DNA of 64,000 nt from Mucilaginibacter sp. SMC90 (GCF_022811725.1 NZ_CP094527.1:434001-498000), one strand, 5' to 3'. Counted from the first letter of the stretch, positions 1 through 9,582 are shown. Notes: generated by a model not told the origin, from the letters alone. Translations and numbers: made by a program.

Positions 1-741
1 AATGAACCCAAGTGGTGCTTTTTCGATCATGAAACAGGGTTGCTTTATGTAGCAACGGGTAAAGATGGTAAGGTTAGCGCTGTTGACAGCCATAACTTTC
101 AAACCGTTAAAACTTATACTTTCCGGGAAAAATGCAATAATTTAAGGTATGATGCCCAAACACATCAGCTTTTTGTAGGTGTTGGCGATACTTTCGGCGC
201 TATCGGAATTATCGACCTGCGGCAGCAAACGATCATTGGACAGATCCCGCTGGCGGGCTTCCCCAAACAGTTTGAATTGACCGCCCAGTGCATCTATGTT
301 AATGTACCGGGTAAAGGGATGGTGCAGGTGATCGACCGCAAAACGTCGAAGATCATTGCCAAATGGAAGGTATCCCCATTAAACGACAATGTGCCTATGG
401 TGCTTGACCGCGAACACCAGCTACTCTATATAGGATGTGCTGGTGGTCGTTTGGTTGTATACGATGTTTCAAGCGAAAAGCAAGCAGGCTCAATATCCAT
501 ACATAAAGATGTGGATGGCATTTATCTTGACCCAAAGCGTCAACAGCTTTATGTGTCTTGTGGCGAAGGGTTTATAGATATCATTGGGGTTGATAAACAA
601 CGCTTGGCCAGCATTGGCCAGTTAACAACGCGGGTTGGTGCAGGTACGTCATTATTCATCCCCCAGATCAATCGCTATGTGCTCGCAGAGCCTCAGACGA
701 GCGATCAACCTGCCGCGATCCGGATCTACCAACCGATGTAA
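1..741 (+). CDS. YncE-like beta-propeller protein (5' end outside window)
   Basis: The reading frame is open from base 1 (N-E-P-K-W...), so the TTG at 40 is not the true start and the gene is cut by the window edge. The visible 246 residues contain repeated blade-like segments with hydrophobic-x-V-D/I-D endings (for example AVDSHNF, GIIDLRQ, QVIDRKT, VYDVSSE), as in YncE/NHL-type propellers that are usually exported. It ends in TAATG, overlapping the TolC gene by one base, so it is probably translated with the efflux operon. A role as a periplasmic sensor or scaffold for the pump is only inference. A second propeller lies at 14229-15599. Confidence 0.7.
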   Translation, partial: NEPKWCFFDHETGLLYVATGKDGKVSAVDSHNFQTVKTYTFREKCNNLRYDAQTHQLFVGVGDTFGAIGIIDLRQQTIIGQIPLAGFPKQFELTAQCIYVNVPGKGMVQVIDRKTSKIIAKWKVSPLNDNVPMVLDREHQLLYIGCAGGRLVVYDVSSEKQAGSISIHKDVDGIYLDPKRQQLYVSCGEGFIDIIGVDKQRLASIGQLTTRVGAGTSLFIPQINRYVLAEPQTSDQPAAIRIYQPM

Positions 742-2030
742 TGACTATGAGATACCTATTCATCTTTTTTATACTAATGTGCCTTTTCTCAGGATCACTA
801 AAGGCGCAGTCAAAGTTGGATGATTTCCTTGAGCTGAGTTATACCAATAGCCCACTGCTCAATAATGCCAGGAATCAGCAAGTGGTCAATCAGGCAGAAG
901 CAGAACGGATACGCGCATTAACCACCAAATTACAACTGAGCCTTAATGCTAATTATCTCTTCGCCCCGGTATATGTTACCGATGCCGGACACAAGGGCTT
1001 TGATATTAATTCCAGCGGCGCTACCAATTATTACGGATACGACCTTGGTACAACCAATGGCGGAAGCTTACAAGGATTACTGGTGGCGAACCAACCTTTG
1101 TTTGCAGGCCGGCGGGCCGATATTTTGGCAGCGCAGTCGCTGGTTAACGCACAGATCGATCAAAACACTGTAAAGTTAACCAGGCACGATCTGGAAAAGG
1201 CCATTACTGATCAATACATTTTATGCCTGCTCGATAAAAAGCAGGTAAGTAATTCCACCGCCAATATGAAGATCATAGACCAGCAGCGGCTGATCGTCAA
1301 AAAACTTGTGAATGCCAGTTTGCTTAAAAACTCCGACCTGATCTTATTAAATATCGAATACGAAAACAACCAGAATATTTTACTGACCTATCAGGCAGCT
1401 TATCACAAGAACCTGCTGGAATTGAGGATCATGAGCGGCAGCCGTGATACAACGGAGGTGGAATTGGCCGCGTTGGAACTAAAATTAAAAACACCGGTTG
1501 ACCGATCCGCATACCTGGAAAAATTCAGGCTGGATAGCCTTGGTCTGGTTGCGACCCAAAATGCTTTTGAAACCAAATACCGGCCGCAAATAAGTGTTTT
1601 TGGCAATACGGGGCTTAATGCCACACATTTCAATAATGTTTATGATCGTTTCGGGCTGGCCGCAGGTTTAAGCCTGACATGGAGCATCCTGGATGGACAT
1701 CAGAAAGAGATCAGCCGTCGTAAAACGACGCTACAGCTGCGATCCGTCGCTTTTAATAAAAGTACCGCGCAACTGCAAAATGATCTTCGTAAAAAGCAGG
1801 CGCTGGATGAACTGATGTCCTACGATGGCAGGGTAAAAAACCAGCAAAAACAGCTGAGCGATTACGAGTCTCTTCTAAGTAGCTACCGCACACAGATCAT
1901 CCAGGCCCAGCTGTCGGTGATCGATTTTATTAATGTTCTGAAGAACCGCACAACAGCACAGCGTGACCTGCTGCAACTGGAAACCAACCGAAACTTATTG
2001 ATCAACGCCTATAATTACTGGAATTGGTAA
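741..2030 (+). CDS. TolC-family outer membrane efflux protein
   Basis: A 429-residue protein with a Sec signal peptide (residues 3-22, ending SGSLKAQ) and the long alpha-helical, Gln/Asn/Leu-rich repeats of TolC/OEP channels, including two similar halves (KLDDFLELSYTNSPLL near the N terminus; helical hairpins around 150-230 and 330-425). It would form the outer-membrane duct of a tripartite pump. The start ATG overlaps the stop of the propeller gene (TAATG), and its own stop overlaps the adaptor start in the same way, so the genes are translationally coupled. The substrate cannot be read from the sequence. Confidence 0.88.
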   Translation: MTMRYLFIFFILMCLFSGSLKAQSKLDDFLELSYTNSPLLNNARNQQVVNQAEAERIRALTTKLQLSLNANYLFAPVYVTDAGHKGFDINSSGATNYYGYDLGTTNGGSLQGLLVANQPLFAGRRADILAAQSLVNAQIDQNTVKLTRHDLEKAITDQYILCLLDKKQVSNSTANMKIIDQQRLIVKKLVNASLLKNSDLILLNIEYENNQNILLTYQAAYHKNLLELRIMSGSRDTTEVELAALELKLKTPVDRSAYLEKFRLDSLGLVATQNAFETKYRPQISVFGNTGLNATHFNNVYDRFGLAAGLSLTWSILDGHQKEISRRKTTLQLRSVAFNKSTAQLQNDLRKKQALDELMSYDGRVKNQQKQLSDYESLLSSYRTQIIQAQLSVIDFINVLKNRTTAQRDLLQLETNRNLLINAYNYWNW

Positions 2031-2950
2031 TGCTTATGAAAAATTACATCATTCTTTTAAGCCTTTTGCTGGCACTCGCCGCCTGCCACAGCAATAACAC
2101 TGCTCCGGCTAACGAAGCCAGGCCAAAAACCGCTGTTCAGATAACCCGGATCGGGGTTGGTACCATCAGTGATGACCTGGTGCTTTCCGGCACTTCGGTT
2201 TACCTTAAAAGAAACATGGTTACCTCCTCCATCGCAGCATTTATTACCAGTGTCTATGTTAAGTTAGGCGATCATGTGCGGAAAGGGCAGCCGCTTTATT
2301 TATTGGAATCTAAGGAGCGTAAAGCATTGGGTTCGGATATTAAAAAAGTAGACCCATCACTAAAAAACTTCGGACTGATCACCGTCACTGCGCCGGCTTC
2401 GGGTATCATTACCACATTTGATAAGCAGCAAACCGGGGAGTACGTACTGGAGGGTACCCAGCTTTGCACGATCGCCGCCAGTAATGATCTGGCTTTCCAG
2501 GTCAACGTCCCTTATGAATATGCAAATCTGGTTAAACCGGGCAAGAAATGTTTGATCACCCTTCCCGATAACACGGTATATAAAGCTACCATTACCACGC
2601 CACTGGCTACCATGAACGCGACCGAACAAACACAAGTTTTGCTTGCCCGGCCCGATCAGGATCTATTCTTGCCCGAAAATTTGCTGGCGAAGGTTTCCTT
2701 TGATCGCTCTGCACCGGGAAACCAGCAAATACTTCCCAAGTCATGCGTGGTTAGCGACGAGCTACTGAAAAATTTTTGGGTAATGAAATTGGTTAATGAC
2801 AGCACAGCAGTAAAAGTCCCGATAAAGACCGGCAGTAAGAATAATGCGTCTATTGAGATCCTTTCTCCCACATTTCAAAAAGGTGATAAGATCCTGATCA
2901 CTGGTAATTATGGTTTAGCCGACACTGCCTTGGTAACTGTTACTAAATAA
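2030..2950 (+). CDS. RND efflux periplasmic adaptor (membrane fusion protein), lipoprotein
   Basis: About 306 residues. The N-terminal hydrophobic stretch ends in a lipobox (LALAAC), so it is probably a lipid-anchored periplasmic adaptor. A split biotinyl-lipoyl-like half motif (VKLGDHVRKGQPLYLLES ... ITVTAPASGIITTF) and a beta-barrel section follow, as in HlyD/AcrA adaptors; the protein is short, with a reduced helical hairpin. ATG at 2030 is chosen because it overlaps the TolC stop as TAATG; ATG at 2036 is an alternative. It links the TolC protein upstream to the RND pump that starts 6 bases after its stop. Confidence 0.87.
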   Translation: MLMKNYIILLSLLLALAACHSNNTAPANEARPKTAVQITRIGVGTISDDLVLSGTSVYLKRNMVTSSIAAFITSVYVKLGDHVRKGQPLYLLESKERKALGSDIKKVDPSLKNFGLITVTAPASGIITTFDKQQTGEYVLEGTQLCTIAASNDLAFQVNVPYEYANLVKPGKKCLITLPDNTVYKATITTPLATMNATEQTQVLLARPDQDLFLPENLLAKVSFDRSAPGNQQILPKSCVVSDELLKNFWVMKLVNDSTAVKVPIKTGSKNNASIEILSPTFQKGDKILITGNYGLADTALVTVTK

Positions 2951-2956
2951 CCGGAC

Positions 2957-5900
2957 ATGACAGAAAAGAAAAATTATTTCCGGCAGTTTTCCCGCCCTAT
3001 CTTATTCGTGGGTGCCATATTATTGGCTGCGGGCATCTATTGCTATACGCATATGCAAACCAACCTCTTTCCCGAGGTGCTGTTCCCGCGTGTGTCCATC
3101 ATTGCCGAGGCAGGTCAATTACCCATTGACCGGATGATGCTGACGGTGACCAAACCCTTAGAGAGCGCGGTTAAAAAAGTTCGGGGTGTAACTATTGTAA
3201 AAAGCAGTACCAGCCGGGGCAGCGTAACCATAGATGTTTATTTTGACTGGGGCCTGGATACTTACGCACAAAAAACACAGATGGAGAGCCGGGTGAATGA
3301 GATCAAAAACTTTTTGCCGCCTGGCATCAACATGTCCATCGAAGCGATGAACCAATCGCTTTTCCCCGTATATGGCTATACGCTATCCAGCAAATCCCAT
3401 GGGCAAGTCGCTTTAAAAGACCAGGCCTACCTTACATTGCGGCCCATATTTTCAAGGATCAAAGGCATCGCTAATGTGGTGACAAGAGGCGGACGTTCCA
3501 AAGAGTTCGTCATCATACCCGATGCCGTTAAAATGTCTGCATTGGGTGTCACACCATCTGAAGTTAAAACAGCATTTGCCAACAATAACTACGTCCTTTC
3601 CAATGGTAACCTGGCTGATTTTAACCGGATGTACCTAACCCTCACGGATACTCGTGTAATGGATGTAGACGGCCTTTCTAACCTGACCATTCGTAATGAT
3701 GGCGCAAGACTGATCAAACTTCGCGATTTTGCCACTGTAGATGTGCAGGAGCAACAGGAATTTGTTATTGTCAACGCTAACGGAAAGAACGCCATTCAGA
3801 TAGACTTGGTTAAGCAGCCCGGAGTAAACCTTATTGACTTTGCAAAAGATGCGGCTGCAAAAGCCGACGAAGTACGTAAAGCTTTACCCGACGATTATGA
3901 ACTTACGCCATATTACGACCAAAGCGCTTTTGTAGGCGATAGTATTCACAGCGTGATCAAAACGATCTACGAAGGATTGATCCTTGCCGTTATCGTCATG
4001 ATCTTCTTTTTGAGATCCTGGAGGTCAAGTTTGGCGGTGATGCTATCCATACCTGTTACGCTGGGCTTTACCATCACGGTACTTTACCTGGCCGGTATCA
4101 CCATTAACATTATGTCGCTTGGAGCTATCGCTGCCTCGGTGGGACTGATCATCGATGATGCCATCGTCATCATTGAACAGATACATCGGGAACATGAAGA
4201 ATATCCCGAAAAAAATATTTTTGATGTGGTGATAGATGCGATCAAGGCCTTGTTCCCCGCTATGATCGGTTCCTCACTTGCAACCATCGTCATCTTCTTC
4301 CCGTTCAGGCTGATGAGCGGACTGGCAGGTAGCTTTTTTAAAGAACTATCTGATACCATGCAGATCACTTTGGTATGCTCGTTCCTGGTTACCTGGCTTC
4401 TTCTGCCGGTCTTGCACCTGGTGGTAGGTTACCGGCCGCATAAAGGCAGTGAACATCAACATAACGACTTCACGAACGATAAGCTTTCCTGGCTAACACG
4501 CACCTTTAAAAAACCAGTATTTGCGCTGTTGTTTATTGCGTTACTGGGCCTGTCTGCCTACATCGCATCCGCTAAACTGGAAACTGGTTTTTTACCGAAC
4601 CTGGATGAAGGAACTATCGTACTGGACTATTTTTCGCCCGCAGGCACTTCATTAGAAGAAACAGACCGGCTATGCCGGCAGATGGAAAAGATCGTTACGG
4701 CACAGCCCGAAGTGGAAACCTATTCCCGTCGTACAGGTGTTAAGATGGCCTTTAAAACTACGCAGCCTAACTTTGGCGACTATTCTATTCAGCTTAAAAA
4801 AGATAGAAATAAAACTACAGACGAAGTGATCAGCGAGCTCCGGGATAAAATAGCTGCACATGTGCCGCTGATGCACATCTCTTTCGGCCAGCGTATTTCC
4901 GACCTGCTTGGCGACCTGATGAGCACACCTGCACCGATCGAGATCAAGATATTCGGTGATGACTATACCAAACTTCAGGAACTGGATAAACGAGCGACTG
5001 GTATTTTGCAAAAGATCAGCGGTGTGGCCGACCTTGACGATGGCTTGATCCCTGCCGGCCCCTCGCTGGAATTCGTTCCTGATCAGGACAAACTGGACCT
5101 GTTCAAAATTTCCCTGACCGATTTCCAGATGCAATTATCGGCATATACCGGGGGCGTACCGTTGGGCATGAACGCTGCCATTGCGGAGCCCTCGGCCTCA
5201 CAGGCTGCGCTGACAGGGGGTATACAGATCGGCGATTTGCAGGACGGGCAGCAGATGCGCAAGATATTACTGCGCTTTACCAATTTTAAGGACAATGACC
5301 TTGAACACCTCAAAAAGCAGCTTATCTTTTTGCCAAACGGACAAACACGGCCATTGTCTTTTTTCTGCACGGTCAATGTCTTGCCCGGCGAGGTGCAGCA
5401 AACGCGCGAAGATCTTAAATCCAACATTATTTTAACAGCCCGGTTGGACGGCCGCGATCTTGGCAGTGCGATCAAAGAGATACAACAAAAACTCTCAGCC
5501 GGATTGAATTTGCCTAAAGGTTATTTTATCAGCTACGGCGGCGCATATTCGGAACAGCAGCGATCTTTCAATGAACTACTGCTGATCCTTGGACTTGCCG
5601 TGGTATTGGTGTTTGCGGTATTACTATTTCTATTCAGAGATTGGTTCCTGGCCGGTCTTGTCATCCTGATCTCGGTTCTTGGAATATGCGGCAGCATTTT
5701 GGCCCTCTACCTGGTCAATATTCCGTTAAATGTAAGCAGCTATACTGGGATAATCATGATCGTCGGTATTATCGCCGAGAACGCCATTTTTACGCTTAAC
5801 CAATTCCGGTTCAACCTGTCAGATTCTGGCGACGTAGATACGTCCATCAATTACGCGATAAGCTTGCGTATCCGCCCTAAGTTAATGACTGCCATCGGTG

Positions 5901-6076
5901 CCATTCTGGCGTTGATGCCGTTGGCCCTGGGTATTGGCTTAGGTGCTCAGATGCAGCAGCCGTTAGCAGTTGCCGTTATTGGTGGTTTTTTAGCAGCGCT
6001 GCCTTTATTGCTTTTTGTATTTCCTTCCCTGATCAGGCTTGGCTACCGAAAGCATCTAAAAACCAATAAAATTTAA
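2957..6076 (+). CDS. RND-family efflux permease
   Basis: A 1039-residue inner-membrane proton-driven pump of the AcrB/CusA superfamily. The layout is duplicated: TM1 (residues 14-32), a large periplasmic loop, a TM2-6 cluster near 335-490 containing a GLIIDDAIVIIEQ segment, then a second TM1 near 520, a second periplasmic loop, and TM8-12 near 870-1030 (GIIAENAIFTLNQ). The double-Asp in TM4 resembles drug-type (HAE) pumps more than metal-type (HME) pumps, which usually have DGA at this place. It is the third gene of the tripartite operon. Metal export is tempting given the neighbourhood, but the TM4 motif does not favour it. Confidence 0.9.
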   Translation: MTEKKNYFRQFSRPILFVGAILLAAGIYCYTHMQTNLFPEVLFPRVSIIAEAGQLPIDRMMLTVTKPLESAVKKVRGVTIVKSSTSRGSVTIDVYFDWGLDTYAQKTQMESRVNEIKNFLPPGINMSIEAMNQSLFPVYGYTLSSKSHGQVALKDQAYLTLRPIFSRIKGIANVVTRGGRSKEFVIIPDAVKMSALGVTPSEVKTAFANNNYVLSNGNLADFNRMYLTLTDTRVMDVDGLSNLTIRNDGARLIKLRDFATVDVQEQQEFVIVNANGKNAIQIDLVKQPGVNLIDFAKDAAAKADEVRKALPDDYELTPYYDQSAFVGDSIHSVIKTIYEGLILAVIVMIFFLRSWRSSLAVMLSIPVTLGFTITVLYLAGITINIMSLGAIAASVGLIIDDAIVIIEQIHREHEEYPEKNIFDVVIDAIKALFPAMIGSSLATIVIFFPFRLMSGLAGSFFKELSDTMQITLVCSFLVTWLLLPVLHLVVGYRPHKGSEHQHNDFTNDKLSWLTRTFKKPVFALLFIALLGLSAYIASAKLETGFLPNLDEGTIVLDYFSPAGTSLEETDRLCRQMEKIVTAQPEVETYSRRTGVKMAFKTTQPNFGDYSIQLKKDRNKTTDEVISELRDKIAAHVPLMHISFGQRISDLLGDLMSTPAPIEIKIFGDDYTKLQELDKRATGILQKISGVADLDDGLIPAGPSLEFVPDQDKLDLFKISLTDFQMQLSAYTGGVPLGMNAAIAEPSASQAALTGGIQIGDLQDGQQMRKILLRFTNFKDNDLEHLKKQLIFLPNGQTRPLSFFCTVNVLPGEVQQTREDLKSNIILTARLDGRDLGSAIKEIQQKLSAGLNLPKGYFISYGGAYSEQQRSFNELLLILGLAVVLVFAVLLFLFRDWFLAGLVILISVLGICGSILALYLVNIPLNVSSYTGIIMIVGIIAENAIFTLNQFRFNLSDSGDVDTSINYAISLRIRPKLMTAIGAILALMPLALGIGLGAQMQQPLAVAVIGGFLAALPLLLFVFPSLIRLGYRKHLKTNKI

Positions 6077-6087
6077 AATCACCCGAC

Positions 6088-6705
6088 ATGATAAAAATAC
6101 TGTTTTTAAATAGGATATGGCTTTCTCTTTTGTTATTACTATCGGTAAGTTGTGCCCGTGCGCAAAGTCTTGACCTTCGTTTACTGGAAAGCATTAATGG
6201 CCCGGTAAACCCAGGACCAGACGCCACGTGGCGCGCAGTAACCAATAGTGCGCTACCCATCGCAATTGCTACCCCTGTAACTCTGTTTGTCGCGGGGCAG
6301 ATCGGTCATGATAAAAATCTGAAAGAGCAATCTTACGTAGCGCTGGGAGCCCTGGCCGGTTCGGCGATATTGAGCACTACGCTCAAGGCTGTAATACATC
6401 GTGACCGGCCATTTGTTAACCACAGCGACGTGATTTTTGCCAAACAGTTCCCGTCGGATTATAGCATGCCGTCTGGCCATACCACAGTTGCCTTTTCTAC
6501 GGCTACGACATTGAGCCTGTCTTTTCCTAAATGGTATGTAATTGTCCCTGCCTATGGTTATGCAGCAGCGGTGGGCTATTCGCGTATGTATCTCGGCGTT
6601 CATTATCCCAGTGATGTGCTGGGCGGTGCTTTATTGGGATCGGCCTCAGCATACATTACCTATAAGGCTAATAAATGGTTAAGTAAACATAAAAAGATCA
6701 ATTAA
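6088..6705 (+). CDS. PAP2-family phosphatase (exported or membrane)
   Basis: 205 residues with a signal peptide or N-terminal anchor ending near SCARAQ. All three PAP2 acid-phosphatase motifs are present: K-x6-RP (KAVIHRDRP), PSGH (PSGHTTVAF) and SR-x5-H-x3-D (SRMYLGVHYPSD), so the enzyme should be active on phospholipid or isoprenoid phosphates on the outer side of the inner membrane. It follows the RND gene by 11 bases and precedes the EamA gene by one base, so it is probably in the same transcription unit. The substrate (undecaprenyl pyrophosphate or lipid A phosphate, for example) is not determined. Confidence 0.88.
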   Translation: MIKILFLNRIWLSLLLLLSVSCARAQSLDLRLLESINGPVNPGPDATWRAVTNSALPIAIATPVTLFVAGQIGHDKNLKEQSYVALGALAGSAILSTTLKAVIHRDRPFVNHSDVIFAKQFPSDYSMPSGHTTVAFSTATTLSLSFPKWYVIVPAYGYAAAVGYSRMYLGVHYPSDVLGGALLGSASAYITYKANKWLSKHKKIN

Positions 6706-6706
6706 A

Positions 6707-7120
6707 ATGTGGTGGATATACGCTTTATTATCAGCATTCTTTGCTTCCCTCACTGCCATCTTTGCCAAGATCGGCGTAAAGAATGTTAATTCGGACCTTG
6801 CGACCGCTATCCGTACGATAGTGATACTTTTTGTAGCCTGGGGGATAGCATTGGCGCGCGGCGAAGTTAAAGGTATGGCAGAGTTATCCAGAAACACCTG
6901 GATATTCCTCGGGCTGTCAGGTTTGGCAACTGGCCTGTCATGGATCTTTTACTACAAAGCATTGCAGATGGGAACGGTTTCTCAGGTTGCTCCTGTAGAT
7001 AAGTTGAGCGTGGCGCTTACTATTATCCTCTCGGTCATCTTTCTTAAAGAAACCGTATCCCTTAAAGCCGCCCTCGGCGCGGCTCTTATTATTTGCGGAA
7101 CTTTCGTAATGATATTTTAG
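6707..7120 (+). CDS. Half-size EamA/DMT-type transporter
   Basis: 137 residues with four to five predicted membrane segments, equal to one EamA domain (the usual DMT carrier has two). The C-terminal half, with APVDKLSVALTIILSVIFLKE and a closing GAALIICGTFVMIF helix, is typical of EamA. Single-domain forms probably work as dimers. It starts one base after the stop of the first PAP2 gene and is followed by a second PAP2 gene. The substrate is unknown. Confidence 0.82.
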   Translation: MWWIYALLSAFFASLTAIFAKIGVKNVNSDLATAIRTIVILFVAWGIALARGEVKGMAELSRNTWIFLGLSGLATGLSWIFYYKALQMGTVSQVAPVDKLSVALTIILSVIFLKETVSLKAALGAALIICGTFVMIF

Positions 7121-7122
7121 TT

Positions 7123-7743
7123 ATGATCTCTCGTAAAAATGCCGGATTGTTATGCCTGTTCTGCGTAAGCTCATCAATAGTGCTTGCCACCCTATTTTAC
7201 AATGAGGATAAAACGATCGTTTTATTTTTAAATCACCTTCATAACCCGACGAGGGACTTATTTTGGCTAACTGTTACCAATGCAGCCGGTATAATTGCCT
7301 ATGGAATATGTTTTATCGCACTTATCGTTTCCCTGTTCACTACAGAGAAGGCGTTGAAATATAGGTGTTTGGTGATAGTGACTGCCGCTGTCTTCTCTGC
7401 CACAGCAGCTACCGTATTGAAATTTATTGTTCAAAGACAAAGACCTTTCCACGTCCTGATGAATGTTCATGTATTAGGCCCGGCTGGCGGATGGTCTTAC
7501 CCATCGGGACATACCTGCGATGCTTTTTTCCTGGCAACCGTTTTATCCTTGACCTTTCCAGGCTGTAGAAAAACAATTTTGATATTTTACATTTGGGCCG
7601 TATTTGTTGGGTTTAGCAGAATCTATTTAGGTGCACATTATCTTTCCGATGTGTTTGGTGGCATAGGCATAAGTAGCGCGATGAGTTTATTGGCATTTCA
7701 ATTGGTCAATTCGGTTGCAAAAAAGCACCAAGTATTGCTGTAA
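7123..7743 (+). CDS. Second PAP2-family phosphatase, integral membrane
   Basis: 206 residues from the ATG at 7123, two bases after the EamA stop; a TTG at 7093 would extend it into the EamA gene and is less likely. It has five to six membrane segments and complete PAP2 motifs: K-x6-RP (KFIVQRQRP), PSGH (PSGHTCDAF) and SR-x5-H-x3-D (SRIYLGAHYLSD). It is more hydrophobic than the first PAP2 protein and lacks a cleavable leader, so it resembles the BacA-independent undecaprenyl-PP phosphatase/PgpB type. Two different PAP2 enzymes flank one small transporter. Confidence 0.87.
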   Translation: MISRKNAGLLCLFCVSSSIVLATLFYNEDKTIVLFLNHLHNPTRDLFWLTVTNAAGIIAYGICFIALIVSLFTTEKALKYRCLVIVTAAVFSATAATVLKFIVQRQRPFHVLMNVHVLGPAGGWSYPSGHTCDAFFLATVLSLTFPGCRKTILIFYIWAVFVGFSRIYLGAHYLSDVFGGIGISSAMSLLAFQLVNSVAKKHQVLL

Positions 7744-7766
7744 TAATATAATAGTTACCTTTAACG

Positions 7767-8102
7767 ATGATGAATGTGCTTAGATCCGTATCTGTATTTG
7801 TACTTGCCGGGCTGTTCGAGATCGGTGGTGGTTATCTCGTTTGGCAATGGCTAAGAGAGGGAAAACCAGTTTGGTATGGCATGATAGGCGCATTTATCCT
7901 GGCCATGTATGGCGTTGTCGCGACCTGGCAAACAGTAAGCTTTGGTCGGGCTTATGCCGCATATGGAGGTATTTTTATATTAATGGCACTCATTTGGGCC
8001 TGGAAAGTAGATGGTTTTAAGCCTGACCGCTGGGACGTCATTGGTTCCCTGATCGCTGTGATCGGTGCTTGCATAATTATTTATATGCCTAGAAACCAAT
8101 AA
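7767..8102 (+). CDS. YnfA/UPF0060 family small membrane protein
   Basis: 111 residues with four membrane segments. The family signature is clear: LFEIGGGYLVWQWLR at the start, AYAAYGGIFI in the middle and DGFKPDRWDVIG near the end. UPF0060 proteins belong to the wider drug/metabolite transporter group; their function is unproven. It is the last gene of the rightward run that starts with the efflux operon and is followed by the convergent VIT gene. The sequence TACCTTTA, ending 5 bases before the ATG, resembles a Bacteroidota -7 box, so the gene may have its own promoter. Confidence 0.88.
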   Translation: MMNVLRSVSVFVLAGLFEIGGGYLVWQWLREGKPVWYGMIGAFILAMYGVVATWQTVSFGRAYAAYGGIFILMALIWAWKVDGFKPDRWDVIGSLIAVIGACIIIYMPRNQ

Positions 8103-8125
8103 ATGGGTTATGATCTTTACGATCT

Positions 8126-8815
8126 TTAATGTTGATTAATAGCCCTTGCTAATAAAAACGCAGCTCCGGCAGCTAAAGCGCCTATCACAACCACTTTGAT
8201 CGCGCCGCTAACAGGTGGCTGCCCTGTAAGTTTGCTCTTGAAATAACCGAAAATAAATAAAGCGATCAGCGTTATTATGCATGATCCGCTTAAAGCTTGG
8301 GTAGCGTCACTGATAAAGACATAAGGTGACAGCGGTATAATACCGCCGACGATGTACGAAGCCCCTATAGTCAATGCACTCTTCTTAGCCCGCTTGGGAT
8401 CAGGCCTTTCTAAACCAAGTTCGTAGCGCATCATAAATTCTACCCACTTATCCTTGTCTTTCGACATTTCATTCGCGATCTGCAGCTGTAGATCATTTGA
8501 CAGGCCAAATCCGGCAAATACCTGCTTAACTTCCTCTTTTTCCTGTTCAGGTAAGCGTTCTACTTCATCATATTCCCGTTTAAGTTCTGAGCGATAATGA
8601 TCGGCATCCGTCTTCCCGGCTAAAAAGCCGCCGAGGCCCATCGCAATTGAACCTGCCACGATTTCGGCCATACCTGCGGTAACGACGATCCCGGAAGCAT
8701 TTACGGCACCGCTTAAACCTGCCGCCAAAGCAAAGGGTACAGTCAATCCGTCAGACATGCCAATTACAATGTCCCTAATAGTTTCCGAGCTGTTGACGTG
8801 ATGTTCGCGATGCAT
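8126..8815 (-). CDS. VIT1/CCC1-family metal (Fe/Mn) transporter
   Basis: About 229 residues from the ATG at 8815 (a TTG two codons upstream is the alternative). The N-terminal MSDGLTVPFALAAGLSGA helix, the second helix with EIVAGSIAMGLGGFLA, the cytoplasmic Glu-rich insert (residues 70-125, LKREYDEVERLPEQEKEEV) and three C-terminal helices match the VIT family, which moves Fe2+ or Mn2+ out of the cytoplasm with proton exchange. The acidic insert matches the metal-binding domain of plant VIT1. It is the only leftward gene between 1 and 31.9 kb. Confidence 0.88.
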   Translation of the reverse strand: MHREHHVNSSETIRDIVIGMSDGLTVPFALAAGLSGAVNASGIVVTAGMAEIVAGSIAMGLGGFLAGKTDADHYRSELKREYDEVERLPEQEKEEVKQVFAGFGLSNDLQLQIANEMSKDKDKWVEFMMRYELGLERPDPKRAKKSALTIGASYIVGGIIPLSPYVFISDATQALSGSCIITLIALFIFGYFKSKLTGQPPVSGAIKVVVIGALAAGAAFLLARAINQH

Positions 8816-8916
8816 TTTCAAAAATACCTACTACGGTATAAAACACTAATAATCATTTTAATTTATGATTGGTCTTAATATTCTGAACAAAAAGCACTTA
8901 CTTTAGTTGTCAATGG

Positions 8917-9306
8917 ATGGCAATCAATGATAAATCTAACAAAACCATCAATCCCGGTGACCATCTGGCCAATGAACGCACATTTTTGGCTTGGATAAGA
9001 ACCAGCATAGCATTAATGGGTTTTGGCTTTGTGGTGGTGAAATTCAGTTTGTTCGTCAAGCAATTATCCCTCGTTATTACTGATAAGGTCGTACTGCCCG
9101 GCAAAGGCTTTTCCGCAACCATCGGGATCATACTCGTCGCTATCGGTGCCCTGATGGCTTTATTAAGTTATTTGAGGTATCGACGTATTGAAAAACAATT
9201 GCTTAGAAACGCCTATTTTCCTTCATTCGCCCTATCGCTTTTGCTGACTGTTGGGATAGTGCTCGTCAGCGCGCTGCTGCTTTGGTATCTGTTACCGAAT
9301 CTCTGA
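8917..9306 (+). CDS. DUF202 (YidH-like) membrane protein
   Basis: 129 residues. The hallmark LANERTFLAWIRTSIALMGFGF at residues 17-38 identifies DUF202, followed by two further membrane segments (about 65-90 and 105-126) with RYRRIEKQL between them. The function of the family is unknown. It is divergent from the VIT gene, with about 100 bases between them that may hold both promoters (TACTTTAG just upstream of this start resembles a -7 box). Confidence 0.88.
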   Translation: MAINDKSNKTINPGDHLANERTFLAWIRTSIALMGFGFVVVKFSLFVKQLSLVITDKVVLPGKGFSATIGIILVAIGALMALLSYLRYRRIEKQLLRNAYFPSFALSLLLTVGIVLVSALLLWYLLPNL

Positions 9307-9351
9307 AAACCTTTCGTCTGAACAATTACAATGGTTTAAGGTTAATAAAAC

Positions 9352-9582
9352 ATGGGAGTAGAATCACAAATTGTTATAACAGCTACATTGGCAGGCGGAT
9401 CCGAACTGCATTATAACGTAACACACCTGGACGAAACATTTGTAGTTGAGACAGGTAACGGAACGATCACCCTGATCAATAATGGGGATAACTCATGGAG
9501 CATTGTTAACGGCGATATTTCGCAAGAATCTGCCAATATTATTGGGCAGGCTATTGAAGACCACTATCGTAAAAACTCCTGA
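9352..9582 (+). CDS. Small hypothetical protein
   Basis: 76 residues, no signal peptide or membrane segment. The sequence alternates polar and hydrophobic residues and looks like a small beta-rich domain (TLAGGSELHYNV, TITLINNGDNSWSI) ending in a helix (ESANIIGQAIEDHYRK). I do not recognise a family. The spacing after DUF202 (45 bases) allows co-transcription. Confidence 0.6.
   Translation: MGVESQIVITATLAGGSELHYNVTHLDETFVVETGNGTITLINNGDNSWSIVNGDISQESANIIGQAIEDHYRKNS

Noticed and set aside
4670..5134. Long antisense frame in the RND gene (154 codons)
   Set aside because: It is antisense to a strongly supported pump gene and has no recognised domain.
7093..7122. Upstream TTG extension of the second PAP2 gene
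   Set aside because: It would lie inside the EamA gene; the ATG at 7123, two bases after that stop, fits better.
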